A DNA stretch of 15,226 nt from Acidimicrobiia bacterium (GCA_025456165.1 JALOLI010000004.1:1-15226); one strand, 5' to 3'; positions 1-7,541 are shown, counted from the first letter of the stretch. Numbers and translations are program-made. The notes: generated by a model not told the origin, from the sequence alone.

Positions 1-270
1 CACCTTGGCCCGTGCCGCACGGGCCGCCGCGGCCCGCCGGAGCACGGCGCGACAGGTCTTCTTGGCCTTCGCGCTGGACCTCGGCTTCGCCAGCACGGCC
101 TTGCAGCGCTTGACCTGCTGGGCACTCGGGGCCTTCGCCGGCGCCGTGGCGGCCGCGCCGGCTTCAGCCGGGCGCAGGACCAGGAGCAGTCCGATGAGGA
201 GCAGTGCCCCGAGGAGGGTCCACGCCAGGCGGGTGGCGGGGGATCCGGGGCGACGGGCGGCGGCGAGCAT
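1..270 (-). CDS. N-terminal part of an exported protein of unknown function (runs off left edge)
   Basis: Ninety codons are visible, reading leftward from an ATG at 270-268, and the gene continues past base 1. GAGG lies about 8-10 bases before the ATG, which supports this start. The product opens with a basic stretch (MLAAARRPGS), then a hydrophobic core at about residues 17-32 (WTLLGALLLIGLLLVL), then AEAGAAATAPA. This is a signal peptide or signal anchor with a possible cleavage site near AEAGA. The visible mature part is rich in Ala, Lys and Arg and holds two cysteines about 20 residues apart. Such basic stretches often precede cell-wall-associated domains in actinobacteria, but no catalytic domain lies inside the window, so no function can be given. 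It is separated from the F420/TRAP run by a terminator-like hairpin and probably has its own promoter. Confidence 0.6.
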   Translation of the reverse strand, partial: MLAAARRPGSPATRLAWTLLGALLLIGLLLVLRPAEAGAAATAPAKAPSAQQVKRCKAVLAKPRSSAKAKKTCRAVLRRAAAARAARAKV

Positions 271-368
271 GGCGGCGATCCTCTGCGTGGGAACAGGGGC
301 AGGCCAGGGGTGGACCTGCACGACCCCTCAAACGGGCGCCCACGCCGGAAAGTCGGCGAAACCTTGTG

Positions 369-391
369 AAAACCCCCCGGTCGGCGGGGGG
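369..391 (-). terminator. Terminator-like hairpin after the cof run
   Basis: On the minus strand a six-C arm (CCCCCC), a 7-base loop and a six-G arm are followed by TTTT. It stands 17 bases past the stop codon of the small gene at 408-662 and would end the long minus-strand run before the secreted-protein gene starts. The T tract is short, so termination may be partial. Confidence 0.5.
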
Positions 392-407
392 TGACCTCGA
401 CCTTGGT

Positions 408-662
408 CTAGGTCTCGTCCGGCCTCGGGGACCCCGGGGTCCTAGGACCGCCCTCGCCGGTGGTCCAGAACCAGCGCATCCACTCCTCGCGCTCGCCCCG
501 CCGGCGCGCCTCGAGGATGTCGAGCACCCGGTCGATCGCGACCAGGTCCCCGCGCAGCGCGTGGGGCATGAGCTCGCGAAGCTCGGCCTCGGAGTCGTGG
601 GCGACCGGCGCCGCGGCCGTCTCGGCGGCCGGGGGGGCGGGGGGCTCGGGGTGCTCGACCAT
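408..662 (-). CDS. Small hypothetical protein downstream of cofE
   Basis: An 84-codon reading frame at the end of the minus-strand F420 run, 63 bases after the cofE stop. The start is either the ATG at 662 or the adjacent in-frame GTG at 665; neither has a clear Shine-Dalgarno. The N-terminal third is Pro/Ala/Glu-rich (HPEPPAPPAAETAAAP) and probably unstructured. It is followed by an acidic-to-basic helical segment with the core LRELMPHALRGDLVAIDRVL and then DILEARRR, and a Trp-rich tail (EEWMRWFW). The helical part resembles short helices of phage small terminases or nucleic-acid-binding helices only in general character, which is too weak for a name. A perfect inverted repeat at 687-709 lies just upstream and could be its operator. 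Real coding is likely because the neighbouring strand has no better candidate and the codon third positions are G/C-rich, but the product is unknown. Confidence 0.55.
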   Translation of the reverse strand: MVEHPEPPAPPAAETAAAPVAHDSEAELRELMPHALRGDLVAIDRVLDILEARRRGEREEWMRWFWTTGEGGPRTPGSPRPDET

Positions 663-686
663 CACCCGTGCAAACGGCGCGCACCG

Positions 687-709
687 CCCAGGGTCGGAAC
701 AACCCTGGG
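687..709. promoter_or_regulatory. Perfect inverted repeat between cofE and the small ORF
   Basis: Arms CCCAGGGT and ACCCTGGG are exact complements, 8 bp each, separated by the 7 bases CGGAACA. The repeat lies in the 63-bp gap between the cofE stop and the start of the small gene. There is no T run after it on the minus strand (TTTT precedes it), so an operator or mRNA-processing hairpin fits better than a terminator. Confidence 0.5.
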
Positions 710-725
710 AAAACCCCCCGCCCGG

Positions 726-1529
726 TCAGGTCCCCCCCGCCCGCCGGTCCAGCCACGGGGGGTCCGAAACCCCGAGGCCCGGCTCCGGGCCGACCGCCTC
801 GGGGTCGTCACGGAAGAGGTCGTGCTCAGGGGGGCGCACGAGCTCATCCAGGCTCCCCACCCCGGGCGGGGTGGGCATGCCGCTCACCACCACCGCGGGC
901 GTCCCGGCCGCCTTGGCCATGAGCATGCCGCCGGCCGCGGCGAGCTCATCGGCCAGGGCCTGGTCGGTGGCCACCAGCGTGCGCCCCTCGCGGTCGGAGC
1001 CCCCGCGGTGGTCGACCACCCCCCGCAGGCCCGCCAGGCCGATCGCCACGTTCACCAGCCCCCGCCGGAAGGCCCGCCCGTGGGTGTCGATCACCACCAC
1101 CCCGACCCGGCCGCCGAGGGCCTCGGCCAGGCGGTGCTGGATCAGCCGGGCCGAGGCGTCGGGGTCCCGGGGGAGCAGCACCACCCACCCGTCGGCCACG
1201 TTGGAGGCGTCGATCCCGGCGTTCGCGCAGACCAGGCCGTGGTGGGTCTCCGAGATCACCGTGGCCCGGCGGCGGCGGAGGATCCGGCGGCTCTCGCGGA
1301 GGATGAGCTCACACAGGGCCGGGTCCTTGCCGGTCTGCTCGGCGAGTGCCCGGGCCCGCGGGCCCGGCACGACCGACGCGAGCTCGACCAGACGCCCCTC
1401 GGCCTTGCTCACCACCTTGTGGGCCACCACCAGCACGTCGCCGGGGCGCATCCCGGCCGCCCAGGCGGCGTCGGCGAGCAGCCCGGGCAGGTCGTCGCCC
1501 GGGCGCACCTCGGGCAGCCCGGCCAGCAC
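726..1529 (-). CDS. cofE: Coenzyme F420-0:L-glutamate ligase, single-domain
   Basis: Adds gamma-linked L-glutamates to F420-0 with GTP, the last step that produces F420-n. The 267-residue product has the family hallmarks: opening VLAGLPEVRPGDDL, HKVVSKAEGR at about 37-46, ETHHGLVCANAGIDASN at about 94-110, VVVIDTHGRAFRRG at about 145-157, a GLVNVAIG segment, and VRPPEHDLFR near the C terminus. These cover the usual metal- and GTP-binding segments. The GTG at 1529 is chosen because family members begin with this Leu-Pro-Glu-hu-x-Pro-Gly motif. A longer frame reaches 1835 but would lie inside cofC. It starts 17 bases after the cofC stop. It corresponds to the N-terminal domain of mycobacterial FbiB; the C-terminal nitroreductase-like domain that reduces dehydro-F420-0 is absent, so that activity, if needed, must be encoded elsewhere. 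Confidence 0.93.
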   Translation of the reverse strand: MLAGLPEVRPGDDLPGLLADAAWAAGMRPGDVLVVAHKVVSKAEGRLVELASVVPGPRARALAEQTGKDPALCELILRESRRILRRRRATVISETHHGLVCANAGIDASNVADGWVVLLPRDPDASARLIQHRLAEALGGRVGVVVIDTHGRAFRRGLVNVAIGLAGLRGVVDHRGGSDREGRTLVATDQALADELAAAGGMLMAKAAGTPAVVVSGMPTPPGVGSLDELVRPPEHDLFRDDPEAVGPEPGLGVSDPPWLDRRAGGT

Positions 1530-1546
1530 CTGCAGGGTGACCCCGC

Positions 1547-2209
1547 TCAGGCCGGCTGGGCGCTTGCGCGCGCGAGGTCGGCGACGCCGATGCGGGCGAG
1601 CACGGCGCGGGTCGCGCCGGTCGGCCCGGCCGCCCAGAGGGCGACGAGGTCGTCGGGGGTGTCCACGTCCAGGCCGATCCGCGGGTGCTGGATCAGCGCC
1701 ACCCGAAGGCCGCGGCGCTCGGCCTGGGCGAGGTGCCGGGCGAGCGAGTCGGGCCCCAGCCGGGGGACCAGGGCCTCGGGCGGGCGGATCAGCATCGCGT
1801 TGGTGCCGGTGCCGGCCGCCGAGGCGACCAGGCACACGCCCGGGGCGGCCGGGGCGGCCTCGACCACCTGATCGAGATCGTCAGCGCGCACCAGCGGCAG
1901 GTCGGCGGTGAGCACCAGCGCCGCGCCCCGGGCGGCGGCAAGACCCACCGAGACCGCGGCGTTCATCCCCCGCGGGGGCGCGTGGTCGGGCAGCCAGCGG
2001 GCCCCGTGGGCGCGGGCCATCGCGCGCGCGTGCGGGTCGGCGGTCACCACGATGACCTCCCGCACCCGCCGGGCCCCGGCGCAGGCGGCGAGCACGTCGG
2101 TGAGCATGGCCTCCTGCAGCTCGCGCCGGGCCTCGCGCGGGAGCACCCCCGACAGGCGCCCGAGGGCCCGGTCCAGGCGCTTGACCGGGATCACCGCGCT
2201 CACCCTCAC
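1547..2209 (-). CDS. cofC: 2-phospho-L-lactate / phosphoenolpyruvate guanylyltransferase
   Basis: Activates the three-carbon phosphate (phosphoenolpyruvate in actinobacterial FbiD, 2-phospho-L-lactate in archaeal CofC) with GTP, giving the donor used by CofD. The 220 residues form a small Rossmann-like nucleotidyltransferase: N-terminal VIPVKRLDRALGRLS (the usual KxLxxAKSRLS region), GMNAAV at 81-86, the DLPLV motif at 103-107, GTGTNAML at 133-140, and GLDVDTPDDL at about 179-188. Family length is about 200-230 residues. The start GTG at 2209-2207 overlaps the cofD stop by 4 bases (GTGA), a sign of translational coupling. The substrate (PEP or 2-phospholactate) cannot be settled from sequence; fbiD would be the actinobacterial name. 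Confidence 0.92.
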   Translation of the reverse strand: MRVSAVIPVKRLDRALGRLSGVLPREARRELQEAMLTDVLAACAGARRVREVIVVTADPHARAMARAHGARWLPDHAPPRGMNAAVSVGLAAARGAALVLTADLPLVRADDLDQVVEAAPAAPGVCLVASAAGTGTNAMLIRPPEALVPRLGPDSLARHLAQAERRGLRVALIQHPRIGLDVDTPDDLVALWAAGPTGATRAVLARIGVADLARASAQPA

Positions 2210-3141
2210 GCGACACCCGCCCCGAGCGCGGCGAGCACCGCGCCGGCCAGCCGCTCCCGCGCCGCGCGGTCGGGCATGAGGATGTCGGTGACCACCGGGC
2301 GCACCCCGAGGGCGGCGATCGCCTCGGCCTCACCCTCGTCGGTGTGGTCGATCAGCATCGTCGCGCACACATCCGCGTAGATCCGGGCCATCTCGGTGGC
2401 CGAGCACTCATCGTGCCCGGCCCCGGCCAGGAACCGGCAGCCCGGCCCCTCGACCGGCCGGCGCCCGACGATCGGGCTCACCGCCACCACCCGATCGCGC
2501 CGGGCGGCCACCGCCTCGCGCACCCCGCCCACCGCGAGGATGGTGCCGATCGAGACCACCGGGCTCGAGGGGCAGATCACCACCGCCTCGGCCGCCGCGA
2601 TCGCCTCGAGCACCCCGGGCGCGGCCTGGGCCCGCTCGATGCCCCGGAACTCGATCCGGGTGATCTCCTCCCCCGCCCCGTGCTTGACCAGGTACTCCTG
2701 GAAGGTGCGCTCGCCCTGCGGGGTGGTGATCCGGGTGGCCACCGGCTGGTCGCTCATCGGCAGCACCCGCGCGGCCACCCCCAGCCGGGCGCACAGGTCG
2801 GCGGCCACGGCCGACAGCGGATGGCCCTCGGCGAGCATCATGGTGCGGTGCAGGTGGGTGGCCAGATCCCGGTCGCCCAGGCCGAACCACGCCTCGCGCC
2901 CGTAGGTGGCCAGCCCCTCCAGGCAGCGGAAGGTGTCCTCGGCATACCCCCAGCCCCGCGCATCGACCACCCCGGCGAGCACATAGGTGCAGATGTCGAG
3001 GTCGGGGCAGACCCGGAGCCCGTAGAAGTCGGCGTCGTCGCCGGTGTTGACCACCACCGTCAGGCGCTCCGGGCCGGCCACCCGGGCCAGGCCGTCGACC
3101 ATCTTGGAGCCGCCGGTGCCCCCCGACAGGGCGACGATCAC
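2206..3141 (-). CDS. cofD: 2-phospho-L-lactate transferase (FbiA-type)
   Basis: Transfers the phospholactyl or enolpyruvyl phosphate from the guanylylated donor to the deazaflavin Fo, making F420-0 or its dehydro form. The 311-residue product begins VIVALSGGTGGSKMVDGLARV, the glycine-rich signature of CofD/FbiA. It also shows VNTGDDADFYGLRVCPDLD, AWFGLGDRDLATHLHRT, and later ICPSSPVVSIGTILAV and SPIVGRRPVEGP, which form the GDP/Fo-binding cleft in known members. The GTG at 3141 is preferred because the family signature starts there. An in-frame GTG at 3198 adds 19 basic, Pro/Arg-rich residues and would overlap the exporter gene by 29 bases. Neither start has a clear ribosome site. The 4-base overlap with cofC shows one operon. 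No Fo synthase (fbiC or cofG/cofH) is in the window. Confidence 0.92.
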   Translation of the reverse strand: MIVALSGGTGGSKMVDGLARVAGPERLTVVVNTGDDADFYGLRVCPDLDICTYVLAGVVDARGWGYAEDTFRCLEGLATYGREAWFGLGDRDLATHLHRTMMLAEGHPLSAVAADLCARLGVAARVLPMSDQPVATRITTPQGERTFQEYLVKHGAGEEITRIEFRGIERAQAAPGVLEAIAAAEAVVICPSSPVVSIGTILAVGGVREAVAARRDRVVAVSPIVGRRPVEGPGCRFLAGAGHDECSATEMARIYADVCATMLIDHTDEGEAEAIAALGVRPVVTDILMPDRAARERLAGAVLAALGAGVA

Positions 3142-3169
3142 GAAAGGGCGGCGGGCTCGGGGGCGCGGC

Positions 3170-4087
3170 TCACGGCGGGGGCGAGCGTAGCGGACCACCG
3201 CCGGCGGGGGCGGGGGCGGGCTCCCGGGCGGGCCCCGGGCGGAGCACCAGCCACAGCCCGAGCGAGACCAGGGCCATCCCGGCGATGAGCTGGCCGGTGA
3301 GCGGCTCGCCGAGCAGCGGCCAGGCGGTCAGGACCCCGACCACCGGGACCAGGAAGAACCAGGCCGAGACCTCGCTCGCCGGCGCGCGGCCGAGGGCCAG
3401 GTAGAAGAGCGCGAACGGGAGCGCCGACCCGACGATCGCGGTGAGCCAGATCAGGCCCACCTCGCGCGCGCCGGTCTGCTCCGGGCCCCCCTCGACGGCC
3501 AGGCCGAGGACGGCGAGCACCCCGGCGCCCAGCACCATCTGCCACCCGGCCAGGGCGACCGGGGCGGCCGTCGTCTGCAGGCGCCGGGCGGCGGCCACCG
3601 TGCCGATGGCCCAGGCGAGCGCCCCGCCCACCACCACCAGCGCCGCGCCGGAGACCTCCGGGGGCCAGATCGGCCCCTCCCAGACCACCACCGCCGCCCC
3701 CACCAGGCCCAGGCCCAGGCCCGTCCACTGCCCGCCGGACAGCCGCTCGCCGAGGAACGGCACCGAGAGGGCGGCCACGAAGAGCGGGTCGGTGTTGGCC
3801 AGCACCGCCGCCAGGCCGGCCCCGCCGTGGGCGATGCCGTAGAAGGTCGCCCCGTAGAAGAGCACGGTCTGGGTGAGGGCGAGCACCACGACCACCCCGA
3901 CCCCCGTCCGCGGCCGCAGCGGCATCCCGAGCGCCATGAGCACCCCGATCAGGATGAGCCCCCCCAGGCCCATCCGCGCGGCGGCGGCCACCAGCGGCGG
4001 CCAGGTCTCCACCAGCCAGGCCGAGGGCACGTAGGCCACCCCCCACCCGGCCATCGCCCCCACGGCCAGGAGGGTCCCCGGCCTCAT
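3170..4087 (-). CDS. EamA/DMT-family membrane transporter
   Basis: A 305-residue, highly hydrophobic protein with about ten predicted membrane helices arranged as two EamA repeats, roughly residues 5-135 and 145-285. Typical features are the opening LLAVGAMAGWGVAYVPSAWL, the loop FYGIAHGGAGLAAVLANTDPLFVA with a following FLGERL, and in the second half GSALPFALFYLALGRAPASEVSA then PLLGEPLTG. The G-E-R/P-L pairs at the end of each repeat are common in this family. Members export amino acids, nucleosides, metabolites or riboflavin-like compounds; specificity cannot be read here. It starts 13 bases after the TRAP permease stop and runs to or into cofD, so it sits between carboxylate uptake and F420 synthesis in one transcription unit. 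Confidence 0.85.
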   Translation of the reverse strand: MRPGTLLAVGAMAGWGVAYVPSAWLVETWPPLVAAAARMGLGGLILIGVLMALGMPLRPRTGVGVVVVLALTQTVLFYGATFYGIAHGGAGLAAVLANTDPLFVAALSVPFLGERLSGGQWTGLGLGLVGAAVVVWEGPIWPPEVSGAALVVVGGALAWAIGTVAAARRLQTTAAPVALAGWQMVLGAGVLAVLGLAVEGGPEQTGAREVGLIWLTAIVGSALPFALFYLALGRAPASEVSAWFFLVPVVGVLTAWPLLGEPLTGQLIAGMALVSLGLWLVLRPGPAREPAPAPAGGGPLRSPPP

Positions 4088-4100
4088 CGCGAGGCCCGGA

Positions 4101-6119
4101 TCAGTGCACCAGGTTGGAGAGCGCCAACACCACCTCGGCGGGAAGGTAGGTGACCAGGAACAAGACCAGGATGCTCACCGCCAGCCACGGGATGATCATC
4201 AGCGACAATCGCTCGATCGACACCCGGGCGATCGAGCTCACCAGGAACAGCACCAGCCCGATGGGCGGGTGGATGAGCGCCAGCACCAGGTTGAAGACCA
4301 TGATCAGCCCGAAGTGCACCGGGTCGATCCCGAAGGTCTCCACCGCCACCGGGGCCAGGAACGGCGCGAGGATCGCGAGCGCCGGCAGGGGCTCGATGAA
4401 GATCCCCACCACCAACAGCAGGATGTTCACCAGCAGCAGGAACACGTACTTGTTGCTGGTCAGGTCGGTGAGGAAGGTCTCGATCGTCGAGCCGAAGTCG
4501 TTGATGAACAGGACCTTGGCCAGGATGTAGGAGTCGCCCAGCAGCAGCAGCACGATCCCGGTCTCCACCGCGGCGGCGGTGAAGATGGTGGGCAGCTGCC
4601 CCGGGCCCACGCTCGCGTACCAGAAGAGCGCAAGGCCGATGGTGACCACCGCGGCGACCGAGGCCGACTCGGTCGGGGTGAAGACCCCGGTGAGGATGCC
4701 GCCCAGGATGATCACCGGGATCGCGAGCACCGGCAGCGCCACCCCGCCGGTGCGGGCGACGGTGCGCATGCCGGAGAAGGGCCGCTTGGACAGGAACCCC
4801 ATCCGGCGCACCACGATGTAGACGGTGATCGCCTGGAAGATGAGCAGCAGCAGCTCGGCGAACACCCCGGAGAGCAGGAGCTTGGAGATCGACGCCGACC
4901 CGGGGCCGGTGACGATGAAGCCGTAGACGATGAACATGATCGAGATGGGCCCGATCGGTCCCTTGATCGAGGCGCCGGCGACCACCGCGGAGGCGACGTC
5001 GCGCGGGTAGCCCTCCTTCTCCATCGCCGGCACCAGGAGCGGGGTCATGATCGCCGCGTCGGCCTGCGCCGAGCCGGAGATCCCCGAGACCAGGGCCGAG
5101 GTCACCTGGCACACATAGGCCATGCCCCCGCGCAGGTGGCCGATCATCGCCGCGGCGAAGCGGATGAGCCGGTCGCTCATCCCCGAGGCGTTCATCACCT
5201 CGGCCACCACCAGGAACATCAGGATGACCAACAGCTCGGTCCCGCCCGAGAGGCCCATGATCGACTGGGTGGTGCGGAAGGGAAAGAGCGGGTCCACGCC
5301 GATCTCGGGCCAGAAGGTCAGCCCGAGCACCGACATCGTCGAGAGGATCCCGACGATCGAGAGCATGAACACGATCGGGTTCCCGGCGATCGTGAGCACC
5401 ACGAAGATGACCAGCAGGGCCAGGAGCTTGGACAGGTTGGTGCTCATCACCCCCTGCTCGCCGAGCAGGAGGATCCCCCGGCAGGCCAGCCACAGCGCCG
5501 CGCCCACCGTCAGGGCGCCGATGATGGCCACCCCCACCACCCGGCCCGCCGGCCGCCCCCGGGCGGCCAGCCGGGCCGCCCCGGCCGTGGCCCCCTGGGC
5601 GAAGTGCAGGGTGATGAACCAGTAGCCGATCGTCATCGAGGCGATGGCGTAGAAGAACGGCACCCCGAGGGCCGGCGAGTCGGTGTCGAGCGAGCTCGGG
5701 CTGATCGCGTACTGGGTCGAGCGCACGCAGCAGTAGGGCAGCAGGATCGCCAGCGACAGCCCGCTGAAGGTCCTGACCGAGGCCTGCCACCACCAGGGCC
5801 CGCGCCCCGAGACCAGGGTGATCACGGTCACCGCGCCGCGCTTGACCGCGAGCGAGACCCCCATCCAGATCACCCACAGGAAGGCGAAGCGCGCGAACTC
5901 CTCGGATCCGAAGATGGAGTAGCCGAGCAGGTAGCGGGTGAAGACGTTGATCGCGAGCGCCGCCACCACGGCGGCCGCCGCCCCCACCGCGATCGTGCGG
6001 GCGATCCGCACCGCGGCCTGGGAGTAGACCTCGAGCCACCCGGCCAGGCGCTCGAGCCCGTGCGCGAGCGCAGGCGCCTCGGGCGGGATGGCCGGGGTGG
6101 GGGCGGCGGCGCTCGTCAT
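4101..6119 (-). CDS. TRAP transporter fused small/large permease (DctQ-DctM)
   Basis: A 672-residue inner-membrane permease that pairs with the receptor encoded just upstream to import an organic acid with a cation gradient. The N-terminal part (about residues 35-185) is the four-helix DctQ unit, with NVFTRYLLGYSIFGSEEFARF followed by WVIWMG, its usual signature. The C-terminal part (about 215-670) is the DctM unit, with ALLVIFVVLTIAGNPIVFML, then VSGISGSAQADAAIMTPLLV followed by PAMEKEGY and VAGASIKGPIGPIS, which match the discontinuous helix and substrate/cation motifs of DctM. Fusion of Q and M is common in bacterial TRAP systems and matches the summed length. The ATG at 6119 is 57 bases after the receptor stop, with a large hairpin in the gap. 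Confidence 0.93.
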   Translation of the reverse strand: MTSAAAPTPAIPPEAPALAHGLERLAGWLEVYSQAAVRIARTIAVGAAAAVVAALAINVFTRYLLGYSIFGSEEFARFAFLWVIWMGVSLAVKRGAVTVITLVSGRGPWWWQASVRTFSGLSLAILLPYCCVRSTQYAISPSSLDTDSPALGVPFFYAIASMTIGYWFITLHFAQGATAGAARLAARGRPAGRVVGVAIIGALTVGAALWLACRGILLLGEQGVMSTNLSKLLALLVIFVVLTIAGNPIVFMLSIVGILSTMSVLGLTFWPEIGVDPLFPFRTTQSIMGLSGGTELLVILMFLVVAEVMNASGMSDRLIRFAAAMIGHLRGGMAYVCQVTSALVSGISGSAQADAAIMTPLLVPAMEKEGYPRDVASAVVAGASIKGPIGPISIMFIVYGFIVTGPGSASISKLLLSGVFAELLLLIFQAITVYIVVRRMGFLSKRPFSGMRTVARTGGVALPVLAIPVIILGGILTGVFTPTESASVAAVVTIGLALFWYASVGPGQLPTIFTAAAVETGIVLLLLGDSYILAKVLFINDFGSTIETFLTDLTSNKYVFLLLVNILLLVVGIFIEPLPALAILAPFLAPVAVETFGIDPVHFGLIMVFNLVLALIHPPIGLVLFLVSSIARVSIERLSLMIIPWLAVSILVLFLVTYLPAEVVLALSNLVH

Positions 6120-6135
6120 GGGCGTCGTGGGGCGG

Positions 6136-6170
6136 CCGGGCCGGGGCGCCGCAGGGACGCCCCGGCCCGG
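6136..6170 (-). promoter_or_regulatory. Strong intercistronic hairpin between dctP and the TRAP permease
   Basis: Exact 13-bp complementary arms (CCGGGCCGGGGCG at 6136-6148 and CGCCCCGGCCCGG at 6158-6170) enclose a 9-base loop. It begins 7 bases past the dctP stop and has no T run. Such hairpins after periplasmic-receptor genes usually stabilise the upstream mRNA or allow only partial readthrough, so more receptor than permease is made. Confidence 0.6.
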
Positions 6171-6176
6171 GTGGCG

Positions 6177-7298
6177 CTAGGTGGCCGCGCAGCCCTCAGG
6201 CAGCGGGGCCGGGGCCGGCGGGGCCGGCAGGGCGTCCTTGAGCGCCTGGATCTGCTGCACGTACTCGCCGGTCGAGCCGTTGGCGAACTCGTCATAGACC
6301 GGCTTGGTCGCCTCGGTCAGCTGGGTCAGCTGCTGCGGGGTGGCCGCGGCGAACTTGAGCCCCTCATCGCACAGGGTCGGGATCAGGTTGTTGGCCGGGT
6401 CGGTGAAGATGCCCAGCGAGAACTGGGGCACCTCCTTGGCCGCGTCGGTGATCCACTGCTGCTGCTCGGCGGTGAGGGAGTCGAACTTCTCCTGGTTGAC
6501 CACCAGCACCGTCGGGAACGGCCACAGGTTGACGTTCAGGGTCATGTAGTCGGCGACCTCGTAGTACTTGAAGGTCTGGACCAGGCCCAGGTTGGCCTCC
6601 ATGCCGTCGACGGTCCCCGAGCGCAGGGCGTTGTAGACGTCGCCGATCGGCAGCGGGGTGGCGTCGGCGCCGAGCGCCCTGATCCCGGCCACCAGCACCG
6701 GGCTCTCGACCGAGCGGATCTTCTTGCCCTTCCAGTCGGCCAGGGAGACGATCTCGGTCTTGGCCCCGAGGGGCTTGCGCAGGCCGCCCTCGTGGATGGC
6801 CAGGCCCTTGAGGCCGATCTTGGACGGCCCGTCGGGGCTTGCCAGCATCGACTCGCCGATCTCGCCGGTGATGACCTGCGACTCCAGGTCATACCGGGTG
6901 ATCAGGAACGGCATCTGCAGGGCCTCGAAGCTGGTGACGCCCTTGTTGCCCCACACCGCCGCCGAGACCGAGCCCATGTCCACCGAGCCGGCCTGGACGT
7001 CGTCGAGCAGCTGCAGGTCGTTGCCACCGGCGTAGACCGGCAGGGTCTTGATCTCCAGCCTGCCGCCGGAGAGCTCGCCGACCCGCTTGGCGAAGAAGTC
7101 GATGGCCTGTCCGTAGGGGTGGGCGGCCGGGGTCACGTACCCGACCCGCAGGGTCACCTCGGCCGACCCGCCGCCACCACCGGTCGTGCCGCCGCCGGAG
7201 TCGTCTGAATCCCCGCAGGCGGCCGCGCCGAGCGCGAGCGCGGCGGCGCCCAGGAGCACCAGGAGGCGCCAGGCCCACGTGCGTCGTGCGTCCCTCAC
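6177..7298 (-). CDS. dctP: TRAP transporter solute receptor, lipoprotein, DctP family
   Basis: The extracytoplasmic receptor that captures the carboxylate ligand and delivers it to the fused permease. The 373 residues start with RR, a hydrophobic segment and GAAAC, with Cys28 as likely lipidated residue (the -3 position is Ala, slightly atypical), then a Gly/Ser/Thr linker. The body has the DctP layout: LRVGYVTPAAHPYGQAIDFF, FAKRVGELSGGRLEIKTLPV, the KGKKIRSVES segment whose Arg195 aligns with the conserved carboxylate-binding Arg, GADATPLPIGDVYNALRSG followed by TVDGMEANL, and FPTVLVVNQEKFDSL. The GTG at 7298 is chosen because AGGGGGA sits exactly 7 bases upstream and the lipoprotein signal begins there; a longer frame to 7334 lacks this. 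The ligand is unknown. Confidence 0.92.
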   Translation of the reverse strand: MRDARRTWAWRLLVLLGAAALALGAAACGDSDDSGGGTTGGGGGSAEVTLRVGYVTPAAHPYGQAIDFFAKRVGELSGGRLEIKTLPVYAGGNDLQLLDDVQAGSVDMGSVSAAVWGNKGVTSFEALQMPFLITRYDLESQVITGEIGESMLASPDGPSKIGLKGLAIHEGGLRKPLGAKTEIVSLADWKGKKIRSVESPVLVAGIRALGADATPLPIGDVYNALRSGTVDGMEANLGLVQTFKYYEVADYMTLNVNLWPFPTVLVVNQEKFDSLTAEQQQWITDAAKEVPQFSLGIFTDPANNLIPTLCDEGLKFAAATPQQLTQLTEATKPVYDEFANGSTGEYVQQIQALKDALPAPPAPAPLPEGCAAT

Positions 7299-7389
7299 CG
7301 TTGCATCCCCCTTCTTCGTGTCGGTCTCGGGCAATCCGTATTGGCCGAGCCGGCGGCAACCCCCTCGCCCACCGGCGCTTTCGGGCAGC

Positions 7390-7419
7390 AGGCTATGCAG
7401 GCGCGACGGAGGTTGTCAA
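7390..7419 (-). promoter_or_regulatory. Predicted promoter of the dctP-cof run
   Basis: On the minus strand TTGACA (7419-7414) and TAGCCT (7395-7390) are 18 bases apart, a near-consensus housekeeping promoter. The start of transcription would be near 7383, leaving a leader of about 85 bases before the dctP GTG. Confidence 0.6.
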
Positions 7420-7433
7420 CATCCGCACGAAGT

Positions 7434-7473
7434 CGTCGCACGACGCAACACCCGCCAAACCATGCGGGTTGTT
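7434..7473. promoter_or_regulatory. Inverted repeats between divergent promoters (possible operators)
   Basis: CGTCG-CA-CGACG at 7434-7445 and AACACCCGC (7447-7455) / GCGGGTTGTT (7464-7473) with an 8-base spacer lie side by side between the two divergent promoters. Position and symmetry suggest binding of a dimeric regulator that acts on both directions. No regulator gene is encoded next to them. Confidence 0.4.
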
Positions 7474-7511
7474 CGCCCCTCCGGGCGGCCGGGCCGAGCC
7501 CCGGATGCGCG

Positions 7512-7541
7512 TTGACGGCCGCCGTGTACGTGACATATGCT
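7512..7541 (+). promoter_or_regulatory. Predicted promoter of the ADC-like pair
   Basis: TTGACG at 7512-7517 and TATGCT at 7536-7541 have an 18-base spacer, the same spacing as the divergent dctP promoter. Transcription would start near 7548, giving a leader of about 110 bases before the ATG at 7658. Confidence 0.55.

Noticed and set aside
271..372. Riboswitch before the secreted-protein gene (c-di-AMP type is common before wall-hydrolase genes)
   Set aside because: I could not find the conserved core segments; only a terminator-like hairpin from the upstream gene is visible.
204..1911. Overlapping plus-strand open frames opposite cofE and cofC
   Set aside because: They are Pro/Arg/Gly-rich with no family motif; the minus strand shows full CofE and CofC signatures.
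2206..3198. Longer start of cofD at 3198
   Set aside because: It adds 19 Arg/Pro residues not typical of the family and overlaps the exporter gene; kept only as an alternative.
4104..7208. Very long plus-strand open frame (1034 codons) opposite the TRAP genes
   Set aside because: Its translation is a His/Asp/Gln/Arg-rich low-complexity shadow caused by high G+C, while the minus strand encodes clear DctM, DctQ and DctP proteins.
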